Shown here: positions 17,430 through 26,446 of the stretch, piece after piece
How positions within the stretch are numbered: position 1 is the stretch's first letter
Layout of the letters: each line of letters starts with the position of its first letter
Origin: Aquimarina atlantica
GTDB lineage: Bacteria > Bacteroidota > Bacteroidia > Flavobacteriales > Flavobacteriaceae
Direction: 5' to 3'
Length of the DNA stretch: 64,000 bases
Assembly: GCF_000626715.1 (NCBI RefSeq)
Contig: NZ_AQRA01000001.1
Coordinates: forward strand, 434,001 to 498,000
The notes under the pieces: generated by a model
What the model was told of the DNA's origin: nothing
Seen by the model: only the letters and a program-made list of their open reading frames with translations
Database searches by the model: none
Made by a program: the position numbers and the translations under genes

Positions 17430-18137
17430 CTAACCATTAGAGCTATAGAGCTTATAAATACTACTCTTATATGTCTGACCTATAGGGATTTTGTGCGTAT
17501 CGATTAAGATTCTGTTGCCTTCGATAGTTTTTATTTTATCGATAGCAACAATAAAAGATTTGTGAACTCGTATAAAATTGTCTTTTGATAAAAGTTCTTC
17601 TAAAGACGATATTTTTTCATGACTAACAATTATATCATCATTAAGATAGAGTTTGGTATAATTTCCATAAGCTTCTATAAACAAAATTGTTTCTGTAGCA
17701 ATTTGGTGGTATTTTTTATCGCCTTTAATAAAAAAGCGAGTTGGTTTTAAAGCTGATGATGAGGTAGTTGCTGATCTATTTTTTACAACAGTATTAATGG
17801 TTTTATTAATAGCTTTTACAAACCTCTCAAAAGAAAATGGTTTTAATAGGTAATCCGTAATATCTAGTTCATATCCCTCGATAGCAAACTCTTTATACGC
17901 TGTTGTAACAATAATCTTAGGAGGGTTAGATAATGTTTTTAAGAATTCGAAACCCGACAATTTTGGCATATTCACATCCAAAAACATAAGATCTACTTGT
18001 TCTTTATTAAGCATTTGCATAGCCTCGAAAGCATCATAACAGTTACCTGCTTTTTCCAGGTGCGGTAGATTATTGCAATACCCTTCGATAATACGATGTG
18101 CAATAGGTTCGTCGTCTATAATAATATATCGTATCAT
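17430..18137 (-). CDS. LytTR-family response regulator (module B)
   Basis: A 235-residue protein. The receiver domain has D8-D9, phospho-acceptor D54 (FLDVNMPKLSG), VTTAYKEFA and LLKPFSFERF. The LytTR domain (about 135-235) has FIEAYGNYTKLYL, IRVHKSFIVAI and EGNRILIDTHKIPIG. It overlaps the kinase gene by 4 bases (ATGA-type coupling), so the pair is co-translated. It is close in sequence to the regulators of modules A, C and D, with highest similarity to C. Confidence 0.95.
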   Translation of the reverse strand: MIRYIIIDDEPIAHRIIEGYCNNLPHLEKAGNCYDAFEAMQMLNKEQVDLMFLDVNMPKLSGFEFLKTLSNPPKIIVTTAYKEFAIEGYELDITDYLLKPFSFERFVKAINKTINTVVKNRSATTSSSALKPTRFFIKGDKKYHQIATETILFIEAYGNYTKLYLNDDIIVSHEKISSLEELLSKDNFIRVHKSFIVAIDKIKTIEGNRILIDTHKIPIGQTYKSSIYKLYSSNG

Positions 18138-19261
18138 TGTGTTTCTATCTCTAATGTTGTTTTGTAAACAGTCTTGTTTTTTTCGATAAGTAATCTATGT
18201 TTTTGGGGATAAATAAGTTTTAATCTGTCTTTTAAATTATCTAATCCAATACCTTTTTGATCAGTTACTTTCTGTTCCTCATAATTGTTCTCAATACAAA
18301 ATAAAATAGTATTGTTTTTGGTTGTTAAATTAATATGAATATAAGCATCTTTTGTTAATCGCTCAACACCATGCTTAAATGCATTTTCTAATAAAATAAT
18401 AAACAACAATGGTGCAACTTTATCATCTTCATGATACGTATAATCAAATGTTATAACCACTTTTTTTTGATACCGTATTTTATGTAATTCTATATAGTTC
18501 TCTAAATATTTGATTTCATCTTTTAATGATACAACATCTTGCTTCCCTTCATAAATAGTATATCGCATCATATCAGATAGTTTTAGAACTACTTCTGGAG
18601 CACTATCAGATTTTTCGACTGTTAGGCCATATAGATTGTTTAATGTATTAAAAAAGAAATGTGGATTTACCTGGCTTTTTAATAAAGCCAACTCAGCTTT
18701 CCCTTTTTCTGCTTTTAATGTCTTTAGCCATTTCCATTGTTCAAATAACCAAAGTATAATTAGAATGGGTATAGGTAAAGTAAGAATAATGAATGCAGTA
18801 TCTTTTTCATTATTTAGGTAGGTGTCTAAGTTTTTAGAAAACAAGCGAACATAAAAGAAATAGGATATTGCAATGGTATAAAATACTAAAATGAAGAGCT
18901 TATATTTTTTAAAAAATGAAGAAAACGCTACATAAAAAATACCTAACCAAAACGATGTAATTAAAAATATAACAATAGGGTTATCAGGAGTTTTCCAATA
19001 ACTATCTACTATAACAGCTACTATGAGTAGAAGTATTAGCCCAAGTATTTTGTATACTACAATTTTATTTTTTTTGAAATACTCGAATTTATAAATAGGA
19101 ACTGATGCAATAAGCCACCAAAATGTAAAAATAACAATGACCTCTATATATTCATCTTTGGAAATTTTTATAAACCCTATATATTCTAGGTATAGTATGG
19201 TAAAAAAAACTACAAAAAAACCAATTACAAAAGCTTTATATTTTTTCAGAAATGTAATCAT
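18134..19261 (-). CDS. LytS/YehU-type sensor histidine kinase (module B)
   Basis: Starting at MITFLKKYKAF (19261) gives 375 residues. An in-frame ATG at 19297 would add 12 polar residues and would lie upstream of the predicted -7 element, so it is less likely. About six hydrophobic segments fill residues 5-175. The His_kinase domain has QVNPHFFFNTLNN with phospho-acceptor H201 (from the 19261 start), and the HATPase_c domain has LLENAFKHGVE and GIGLDNLKDRL. There is no separate extracellular sensor domain. It is divergent from the module B transporter genes. Confidence 0.93.
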   Translation of the reverse strand: MITFLKKYKAFVIGFFVVFFTILYLEYIGFIKISKDEYIEVIVIFTFWWLIASVPIYKFEYFKKNKIVVYKILGLILLLIVAVIVDSYWKTPDNPIVIFLITSFWLGIFYVAFSSFFKKYKLFILVFYTIAISYFFYVRLFSKNLDTYLNNEKDTAFIILTLPIPILIILWLFEQWKWLKTLKAEKGKAELALLKSQVNPHFFFNTLNNLYGLTVEKSDSAPEVVLKLSDMMRYTIYEGKQDVVSLKDEIKYLENYIELHKIRYQKKVVITFDYTYHEDDKVAPLLFIILLENAFKHGVERLTKDAYIHINLTTKNNTILFCIENNYEEQKVTDQKGIGLDNLKDRLKLIYPQKHRLLIEKNKTVYKTTLEIETQ

Positions 19262-19266
19262 ATCCA

Positions 19267-19308
19267 CAAAAATACAGATGTTGTAGTGTCTTGACAATTA
19301 ATTTGATG
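19267..19308 (-). promoter_or_regulatory. Candidate promoter of the module B kinase-regulator operon
   Basis: On the minus strand, TATTTTTG at 19274-19267 matches TAnnTTTG exactly, and a CATCAAA half-site starts at 19308, 34 bases before it. Transcription would begin at or next to the ATG at 19261, giving a leaderless or nearly leaderless mRNA. No second half-site was seen 21 bases further up. Confidence 0.45.
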
Positions 19309-19381
19309 AACGATATTTTTTTTTGCCCAAACCCATTCCTTTTTTAGATCAACTCTATTTTGTAACGATTACACATGTTTG

Positions 19382-19445
19382 TATCAACTTTTTTAGTGTA
19401 GTGATCATGAAAGTTGGTTAGTGATCTTATTTCCGAATAGGTTCG
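19382..19445 (+). promoter_or_regulatory. Candidate LytTR operator and promoter for module B transporter
   Basis: Half-sites TATCAAC (from 19382) and GATCATG (from 19403) stand 21 bases apart. The second starts 35 bases before TAGGTTCG (19438-19445), a one-mismatch -7 element identical to that of module C. A third related site GATCTTA lies at 19423, 20 bases on, and TTG at 19414-19416 may act as a -33 element. The ATG of the ATPase follows at 19473. Confidence 0.6.
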
Positions 19446-19472
19446 TGTAAGAAATCATTAATTAATCAGATT

Positions 19473-20360
19473 ATGAACAGATTGCATATTCAAAATTTAT
19501 CAAAAACATATCCTAATGGAGTAAGAGCTTTGGATAATATCTCTCTTACTATTACCAATGGGATGTTTGGTCTATTAGGACCCAATGGAGCAGGAAAATC
19601 ATCTTTAATGAGAACAATTGCCTCATTACAGGAACCTACATCGGGTACTATAACTTTTAATGACAAAGATATTGTTAATAACCCCCAGGAGATTAGAAAT
19701 CATTTAGGGTATTTACCTCAAGAATTTGGGGTATATCCCAAAATATCAGCAATTCGATTATTAGATCATATAGCTATACTAAAAGGCATACTGAATAGCA
19801 AAGAACGCAAAGAACAAATAGAAGCGCTATTACAACAAACAAACTTATACCAACATCGAAAAAAAGCTGTACATACATTTTCTGGTGGTATGCGGCAACG
19901 GTTTGGAGTAGCCCAGGCACTATTAGGTAACCCACAGCTCATTATTGTAGACGAGCCAACTGCAGGATTAGATCCCGAGGAACGTAACCGATTTTTGAAC
20001 TTATTAAGCGAAATAGGAGAGAATGTGATTGTTATTCTATCTACCCATATTGTAGAAGATGTTCGTGATTTATGTGCAAATATGGCTATTATGGGAGAAG
20101 GAAAAATTATAAAACAAGGCAACCCTATAAAGCTTACTAAGGCGTTAACCGGAAATGTTTGGACAAAGACTATAGCAAAAGAAGAACTTCAATTCTATAA
20201 AGAGCAGTTTAATGTAATTTCTACACGATTAGTTTCGGGAAAAACACAGATTCAGGTTTTTGCCGAGATCATTCCCGAAAATGGATTTGAAACTATGCAA
20301 CCTGATCTCGAAAGTGTGTACTTCTCTACATTATTTAATAACCAACATATAAACAGCTAA
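19473..20360 (+). CDS. ABC transporter ATP-binding protein (module B)
   Basis: A 295-residue ATPase. Walker A is GPNGAGKSS (36-44); the Q-loop is in LGYLPQEFG, the signature FSGGMRQRFG, Walker B LIIVDEP with GLDPEE, and the switch His is in STHIVEDV. The C-terminal region (about 215-295) is the accessory domain seen in ABC-2 ATPases. It lies 3 bases before the permease-peptidase gene. A stretch at 19740-19820 is almost identical at the DNA level to the module C ATPase gene, with 4 differences in 81 bases. Confidence 0.95.
   Translation: MNRLHIQNLSKTYPNGVRALDNISLTITNGMFGLLGPNGAGKSSLMRTIASLQEPTSGTITFNDKDIVNNPQEIRNHLGYLPQEFGVYPKISAIRLLDHIAILKGILNSKERKEQIEALLQQTNLYQHRKKAVHTFSGGMRQRFGVAQALLGNPQLIIVDEPTAGLDPEERNRFLNLLSEIGENVIVILSTHIVEDVRDLCANMAIMGEGKIIKQGNPIKLTKALTGNVWTKTIAKEELQFYKEQFNVISTRLVSGKTQIQVFAEIIPENGFETMQPDLESVYFSTLFNNQHINS
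19740..19820 (+). repeat. Near-identical inverted DNA stretch shared with module C
   Basis: These 81 bases inside the module B ATPase gene match the reverse complement of 33411-33491 in the module C ATPase gene with only 4 differences. Three of these are silent and one changes Ile to Val. The stretch encodes AIRLLDHIAILKG and LNSKERKEQIE. Confidence 0.8.
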
Positions 20361-20363
20361 GCT

Positions 20364-23300
20364 ATGATATCTTCTTTATTACGTTTTGAAGCCAGCTACC
20401 AACTCAAACAAAAGGCATTTATTGGTTTTATCATTATTTTCCTTCTTTTTGGATTTATGTTGGGAAGCCAGGGAGCTTCTTTGGCTAAAGTAAATTTTAA
20501 TTCTGCATATCAGATTAGTTATAACATTGCTATATTATCACTGGGGTGTATGTTTGCTATTATGTTTTTTGCTATTAGCGGAATGCTAAGAGATAAGCAA
20601 TATCGAATGGAAGCTATAATCTATAGTACACCAATAAAGAAATCTCATTTTTTTCTTAGTCGATTTCTTGGAGTATTTGTATTTAGTTTGCTTGTTTTCT
20701 CGATGACTCTAATCGGTTTTGCTTTGGGTACATTTATGCCTTGGTTAGATCCAGAACGTTTAACCTCTTTTCATTTAAGTTATTATCTATGGACATGGTT
20801 ACTCGTAGTTTTACCCAATGTTTTTGTTTGTACTGCATTTGTTTTTTCGGTTAGTGCATTTACCAAAAATAACATCGCCACATATAGTAGCGCAATTACA
20901 ATATATGCACTATATTGGATTTGCTCTATCTTTTTTAACTCTCCCTTGTTGGCTAATGCAACACCTGCTTCTCCAGAAAATTTGATTATAGCGGCATTGG
21001 CAGATCCATTTGGGCTTTCGGCCTTTTTTGAACAAACTCAATACTGGACTCCTTTTGAAAAAAATACAAGATTACTTTCTTTTTCGGGTAATTTTCTGTG
21101 GAACAGGGTACTCTGGATTTCGATATCATTACTACTCTTAAAAATAACGTATACCTATTTTTCATTTAAGAAATTAAAACAAAAAAGAAAAAAGACAACA
21201 CCTATTGAAGAAAAAGAAATGGTAAAGAGAGTATATCAACCCATTACTACTATAACGACAGCTATAAAAGCGCATGTAGAAGGTTTTAAATCCCTATTAA
21301 GAATTGAGCTTACCAATGTATTTAAAAGTTTACCGTTTATCGCTATTATATTAATTTGGATCGTTATTCTTGTTACCGAAATGTATACAAGAGTTAATCA
21401 GGGAGGAGCATATAATGATAGTTTATATCCAACAACAGATCTACTCATTTGGCTAATTAAAGATCCATTACCATTTTTAGGGTTATTGCTAATTGTATTT
21501 TATAGCGGAGAATTAGTTTGGCGTGAACGTAGCTTGCAGTTTAATGGTATAATTGATGCTACGCCAGCATCAAATATGGTATTCTTTTTATCAAAAGCCA
21601 TAACACTTATTCTACTACCGGTTATATTAATCACAATAAGTATTATTACCGCTATTGGGATTCAAATTACAAAAGGCTATTATCTTTTTGAAATCGGGCA
21701 ATACCTCTCTATGTTTTATTATTTAGGAATGAGTTTTCTCTTTTACATTTTATTAGCCCTGTTTACCCAAAGTTTATCACCTAATAAATATGTAGGTATG
21801 GCAATTACGGGATTGATTATTATTCTTTTCGGGAGCTCTCTGGCTTCATTTATAGGAATTGAACATCCATTGTTAAGAATAGGGAGTTTACCTGCTACAG
21901 AATATACCAATATGACAGGTTATGGAGATTATACCAAACCTTTTCATCATTATGCTGTTTATTGGACTTCATTAGGTTTAGTACTCACCGTATTATCTTT
22001 TAAATTATGGCAACGAGGGACAATACACAAGTTTATTTTCAGGTTAAAACAACTTCGATATCATTGGAAAAAATGGGAACTTGTGACACTAGTATTTTTT
22101 GGAATACTTTTTATAGCCTCGGGAGTAACTATTTACTATAACAAAAATGTCATAAATGAATATGTTACAGTAAGTGATAGTTTAGATTTTTGTGAAACAT
22201 ATGAAAAAAAATATAAGAAATACGATGTTCCCAGGCAGCTCGTTCCGGTGGCAATGAAAACCAAGATGGACATATATCCAGATGAAAATTTCTATACTAT
22301 TAAAGCCAATTATATTCTCGAAAATAGAGGGAAAGATAGTTTACGAGAAATCTTTATTTCAGAGAGGGTTCCGGTTACCAACATGTTTATAGAAAATGCA
22401 GTATTAGAAAAACATGATAGTGTTTATGATATTCGAATTTTTAAATTCGAAGAACCTTTGGCTCCAGGAGAACAGGTAAAATACTCCTATATACTAACCT
22501 ACCAAAAAAAAGGGTTTGAAACCAGTTCTATTTTGGTTAATAACGGGTCATTTATACAGCATAGTAATTTTGAACCCATTTTGGGATATACTACGAGTTT
22601 AGAAATTACAGATGCGTTTGAAAGAGAAAAACGAGGATTGCCAAAACAAATAGAGAATGAAGACAATGCTAGCCATTTTCATGCTGATGTATCACATGTT
22701 AAATTACCATATGAAACTGTTGTATCCACGCAAAAAAACCAAACTGCTATAGCAGCAGGAGAATTAGTAAAAACCTGGCAAGAAAACGATAGGAACTATT
22801 ACCATTATAAATCGTCTCATGATATTATTCCTTTTATAGCTTACTATTCAGGATCTTATAAGATCGAGAAAGAAAACTATAAAGGAGTAGAAATCGAACA
22901 ATATTATCACCCAGGGCATTATTATAACATCAATACTATTTCTAAGAGTACCAGGCAAACGTTGGACTATTGCCAAAAACACTTTACAGAGTATAAATTT
23001 GATCATATTCGAATTGCAGAAATACCAGGGCATTGGCGATTTGGCGGACAAGCACAACCAGGAACTATTGCGATGGTAGAAAATCGATTATATTTAACCG
23101 ACAATCGTAATACGGATAATTTTGATCTTGTAGCCAAACGAACTATTCATGAAGTTGCACACCAATGGTGGGGTCATATGCTTACTCCTAAAAATGTAGA
23201 TGGAGGAGGGGTAATCACAGAAGGATTAACCAAATATACCGAAGCAGTGATTATGGAAAAATATTATGGCAAAAAGGCAATTTGGCAATTAAGCAAATCT

Positions 23301-23936
23301 GCTACCACAAGATATTTTACTGGTCGTTCTTATGCTACTGATCCAGAACCTCCTTTATACACTGAAGAAGGACAGTCTTATTTACTTTACGGAAAAAGCT
23401 ATGTTTCTCTGGTAGCTCTTAAAGATTTGATAGGAGAACAGAAAATGAACGAAGCCCTAAGAGGGTTAATAATCCAATATAAAGATGAAAAAGAATCTAA
23501 AGTTACATCAACAGAATTATTAAACGAATTTTATGCGGTTACTCCAGAGAAATACCATATTTTGATAGATGATTGGTTTAAACGTATTATTACCTATGAT
23601 TTAAAAATCGAAAATGCAGAAGTTGCTGTACTCGATACTGGTAAATATGAAGTTACTATAGAGGTTTCGGCAAAACGTTTTGAAACCAAAGAAAATGGAG
23701 AAGCGGTAGCAATTTTAATAGATGAGCCTATTCAAATTGGAATGTTTTCAAAAGAGCCTGGTACAATAGATAATCAAGATGCCATACTATATTTAAAGCC
23801 TCATCAGATCAATACAAATCAAATGAAGCTTAAATTTATCGTAGATGAGATTCCTCAATATATCTCAATTGATCCTTTTGGTACTCGTTTGGATGAAAAT
23901 ACTATTGACAACACTAAGAAACCCACACGTATTTAA
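20364..23936 (+). CDS. ABC-2 permease fused to an M1 metallopeptidase-like domain (module B)
   Basis: A 1190-residue membrane protein. Residues about 15-270 and 320-560 are two permease halves of about six membrane segments each, joined by a basic linker (about 275-290). A last membrane segment near 575-595 leads into a large periplasmic domain resembling M1 aminopeptidases. Its zinc site is HEVAH (H929, E930, H933) with a downstream Glu in ITEGLTK. The GxMEN-like stretch upstream reads TIAMVEN, so part of the exopeptidase motif is kept. The design suggests transport coupled to peptide trimming or sensing. It is translated directly after the ATPase (3-base gap). The substrate is unknown. Confidence 0.9.
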   Translation: MISSLLRFEASYQLKQKAFIGFIIIFLLFGFMLGSQGASLAKVNFNSAYQISYNIAILSLGCMFAIMFFAISGMLRDKQYRMEAIIYSTPIKKSHFFLSRFLGVFVFSLLVFSMTLIGFALGTFMPWLDPERLTSFHLSYYLWTWLLVVLPNVFVCTAFVFSVSAFTKNNIATYSSAITIYALYWICSIFFNSPLLANATPASPENLIIAALADPFGLSAFFEQTQYWTPFEKNTRLLSFSGNFLWNRVLWISISLLLLKITYTYFSFKKLKQKRKKTTPIEEKEMVKRVYQPITTITTAIKAHVEGFKSLLRIELTNVFKSLPFIAIILIWIVILVTEMYTRVNQGGAYNDSLYPTTDLLIWLIKDPLPFLGLLLIVFYSGELVWRERSLQFNGIIDATPASNMVFFLSKAITLILLPVILITISIITAIGIQITKGYYLFEIGQYLSMFYYLGMSFLFYILLALFTQSLSPNKYVGMAITGLIIILFGSSLASFIGIEHPLLRIGSLPATEYTNMTGYGDYTKPFHHYAVYWTSLGLVLTVLSFKLWQRGTIHKFIFRLKQLRYHWKKWELVTLVFFGILFIASGVTIYYNKNVINEYVTVSDSLDFCETYEKKYKKYDVPRQLVPVAMKTKMDIYPDENFYTIKANYILENRGKDSLREIFISERVPVTNMFIENAVLEKHDSVYDIRIFKFEEPLAPGEQVKYSYILTYQKKGFETSSILVNNGSFIQHSNFEPILGYTTSLEITDAFEREKRGLPKQIENEDNASHFHADVSHVKLPYETVVSTQKNQTAIAAGELVKTWQENDRNYYHYKSSHDIIPFIAYYSGSYKIEKENYKGVEIEQYYHPGHYYNINTISKSTRQTLDYCQKHFTEYKFDHIRIAEIPGHWRFGGQAQPGTIAMVENRLYLTDNRNTDNFDLVAKRTIHEVAHQWWGHMLTPKNVDGGGVITEGLTKYTEAVIMEKYYGKKAIWQLSKSATTRYFTGRSYATDPEPPLYTEEGQSYLLYGKSYVSLVALKDLIGEQKMNEALRGLIIQYKDEKESKVTSTELLNEFYAVTPEKYHILIDDWFKRIITYDLKIENAEVAVLDTGKYEVTIEVSAKRFETKENGEAVAILIDEPIQIGMFSKEPGTIDNQDAILYLKPHQINTNQMKLKFIVDEIPQYISIDPFGTRLDENTIDNTKKPTRI

Positions 23937-24026
23937 AGTGTAAGTAGTATAATTTATGATATGGTGAAAAATAATGGGAGTGTAAAAAAGAATTCATAAC
24001 TTTCGAAATTCTATTACATTGAATTT

Positions 24027-24596
24027 ATGAATAAAATACACTTCCTTATTTTTTTGTTAGGTTGTTTTACAGCATCCTTCTCTCAGGATGTAAATGAAGC
24101 TCAGCAATTTTGGAACTCATTACAGAATTTATGTGGAAAATCATTTGAAGGAACCCTGGAGTTACCTGTAGATGACGAGCAATTTGGTGGTAAACGATTA
24201 GTGATGCATGTGCGTTATTGTAGTGATAGTATTATAAAAATCCCTTTTTTTGTTGGAGATGATAGATCCAGAACCTGGGTGTTAACGTATAAGGATAACC
24301 GTATTATTTTAAAACATGATCATAGACATGAAGATGGTTCTGAGGATAAAATTACGCAATACGGTGGTAGTACAACAAATACAGGGCAGCAAGGTATACA
24401 AGTGTTTCCTGCAGATGAAGAAACAAAAAAAATGATCCCGGCGGCCTCTACTAATGTTTGGTGGATTACGGTTGATGATACAACTTTTACCTATAACTTA
24501 AGACGTTTAGGAACTCCACGTGTTTTTAAAGTTGTAATGGATATCACAAAACCAGTAGAAAACCCCGAAGCTCCTTGGGGTTGGGAAGATAATTAA
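24027..24596 (+). CDS. Secreted protein of unknown function
   Basis: A 189-residue protein with a signal peptide (MNKIHFLIFLLGCFTASFSQ). The mature part begins EAQQFWNSLQNLCGKSFEG and contains two cysteines, a HDHRHEDGSED segment, and a Trp-rich C-terminus (NVWWITVDD, APWGWED). The beta-rich pattern suggests a small periplasmic or lipocalin-like fold. I recognise no named family. It starts 90 bases after module B and is followed by an Lrp-type regulator gene. Confidence 0.75.
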   Translation: MNKIHFLIFLLGCFTASFSQDVNEAQQFWNSLQNLCGKSFEGTLELPVDDEQFGGKRLVMHVRYCSDSIIKIPFFVGDDRSRTWVLTYKDNRIILKHDHRHEDGSEDKITQYGGSTTNTGQQGIQVFPADEETKKMIPAASTNVWWITVDDTTFTYNLRRLGTPRVFKVVMDITKPVENPEAPWGWEDN

Positions 24597-24622
24597 TACA
24601 TTCTTAAGTATAGTGTTGTATT

Positions 24623-25048
24623 ATGTTGGATAATATAGATCATAAAATTATCAATAGGCTTAAAGATAATTCAAGAGCATCCTATGTAGAAATTGGTCGA
24701 CATATAGGACTTTCTCCATCTTCGGTTAGAGAGCGTATTCAAAAATTAGAGGATCTTGGGATAATAAAGGGGTATAGACTCGAGTTAGATACTAAAAAAC
24801 TAGGCTTTGGTATAGAAGTTCTTATTATGCTCAAATTATTTAGTGGAAACCTGAATGTATTTTGTGAAGAATTGGATAAATTTCCAGAAATTACTGAAGC
24901 ACATCGTGTTACAGGTTCTCACAATATCTCTATGAAGGTGATATTGGTTGATCAATTACATTTACAACAGTTTATTGATAAATTATTGCGATATGGTGAC
25001 CCTACAACATATTTGATTTTATCAAACCTTATAGAAGAGAAGCAATAA
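24623..25048 (+). CDS. Lrp/AsnC family transcriptional regulator
   Basis: A 141-residue protein. The N-terminal winged HTH (about 1-60) has IDHKIINRLKDNSRASYVEIGRHIGLSPSSVRERIQKLE in overlapping conserved blocks, the standard Lrp pattern. The C-terminal RAM ligand-binding domain (about 65-135) has TEAHRVTGSHNISMKV. It probably binds an amino acid and controls nearby or distant metabolic genes. It lies 26 bases after the 24027 gene and converges on the gene ending at 25053. Confidence 0.93.
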   Translation: MLDNIDHKIINRLKDNSRASYVEIGRHIGLSPSSVRERIQKLEDLGIIKGYRLELDTKKLGFGIEVLIMLKLFSGNLNVFCEELDKFPEITEAHRVTGSHNISMKVILVDQLHLQQFIDKLLRYGDPTTYLILSNLIEEKQ

Positions 25049-25052
25049 AATA

Positions 25053-26324
25053 TCATGGATCTATTTTAAAATCATCATTTATGATTGTAGCTCCATTAGG
25101 TTGTTCTGTAATGTTTAAGTGACGAACTTCTCCAGCACCTAAAAATCGATAACGAATACCCACTAATTTTCCTATAGACTCGTTGTATTGTCTCGAATAG
25201 ATTTCTGTATCATCAACAAAGACAGTCAATTTTTTTTCTATAATATTGATATCAATAATTCTGAAATCAGAAAAATCAACACCAAAGGCAGAAAGATCAT
25301 GTTCCTTACCTTTTAAGTACACATCATTAAGCATTACATTAATATCTGAAACACATCCCGGAATAGAAAATGGTACTATTATAGCTCCATTAGTACCTAA
25401 TATAACTATTCTGAGTTTTTGACAAACAGCCCATTTTTCTCTATACAGGTTACGAACAGAGGTCTTGATTTTAATATTATCTCCAGATACATCTTTAAAA
25501 TCCTTTACCAAATGAAAAGTAGAAACCACAGGTTCTGTGGCAGATTTTATTTCATTGAGGATTGTATTTGAAAACGATAGCCTATCTCGAAGCATGTCTG
25601 TATTAGAGACGTATTTTGGAATAGGTTTATAATCTATAGTACTTACCCAGTTATTAGAAGTAATAAACAAATCATGCTCCTTTATGATTTGCCCATCAAC
25701 CAGAAGTTTGGCACCAAAATATCCAGGAAAATAGTAAATACCAGTAGCTTTTTTTTGCCCTGGTTTTATTTTAATGGTTTTGGTAACATCCCAGAATTGT
25801 TGAATGTATATGCTATCAGATTTAATCGTATTTAGATCAAAATCAAAGACTACAGAATTAGGTAATCCTTGGGTTATTGGTCTACTACTAAAAGTGATTT
25901 TTGAGAAATCAATAGTAGTATCTTCATTTTTTTTGGCTCCAATCATAGAATAAAACGAAATAAACACGATAGTCATGATCGAGGCAGAAACCATAATAAC
26001 ACCAAGGTTATGAGTTATCTTTTTTCCTAGCCATGAAGGCTTTTTGACATCTTTTTTATTTTTGAAATCTCTCCAGTTTGCATATCCTGCAAATTGTGAA
26101 AGCGTATTTAGTGTACTAATACTAGGAGCACTCTTATATTTTACCTTACCCCAAACACGTTTTAAGGTTGTTGGACTTAAAAGAATACCTGTGCTTTGCT
26201 GGATACTTTCACTAAGTTCTATAAATACATCATTATGCCATTGATCAGAGTTTCCCCACTCGAGTTTCTCTTCGATTTCTAGCAAACATTGTTGCACTAA
26301 TGTATGTTCTGGATACGTGTTCAT
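25053..26324 (-). CDS. Membrane-anchored protein with N-terminal HTH-like domain and C-terminal beta domain
   Basis: Starting at MNTYPEHTLV (26324) gives 423 residues; a slightly longer start at 26336 is possible. Residues 1-100 are soluble and helical, with LSESIQQSTGILLSPTTLKRVWGKVKY and ISTLNTLSQFAGY, which looks like a DNA-binding or signalling domain common in Bacteroidota. One membrane segment lies at about 130-150. The outer part (about 160-423) is beta-rich and ends with a jelly-roll or laminin-G-like region. This topology suggests a one-component membrane sensor. It is divergent from a secreted LamG-like protein gene, its likely target or partner. The function is inferred. Confidence 0.78.
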   Translation of the reverse strand: MNTYPEHTLVQQCLLEIEEKLEWGNSDQWHNDVFIELSESIQQSTGILLSPTTLKRVWGKVKYKSAPSISTLNTLSQFAGYANWRDFKNKKDVKKPSWLGKKITHNLGVIMVSASIMTIVFISFYSMIGAKKNEDTTIDFSKITFSSRPITQGLPNSVVFDFDLNTIKSDSIYIQQFWDVTKTIKIKPGQKKATGIYYFPGYFGAKLLVDGQIIKEHDLFITSNNWVSTIDYKPIPKYVSNTDMLRDRLSFSNTILNEIKSATEPVVSTFHLVKDFKDVSGDNIKIKTSVRNLYREKWAVCQKLRIVILGTNGAIIVPFSIPGCVSDINVMLNDVYLKGKEHDLSAFGVDFSDFRIIDINIIEKKLTVFVDDTEIYSRQYNESIGKLVGIRYRFLGAGEVRHLNITEQPNGATIINDDFKIDP

Positions 26325-26446
26325 AATATCAAACAAAAATCATTAAAAATTACGACTTGAACAACATTGAACCGATTTGCACGAACTTGTTTATGCTTTG
26401 TATACCCATAGATAGGATCTTTGAATAAAATCAAAAAATAATACTT

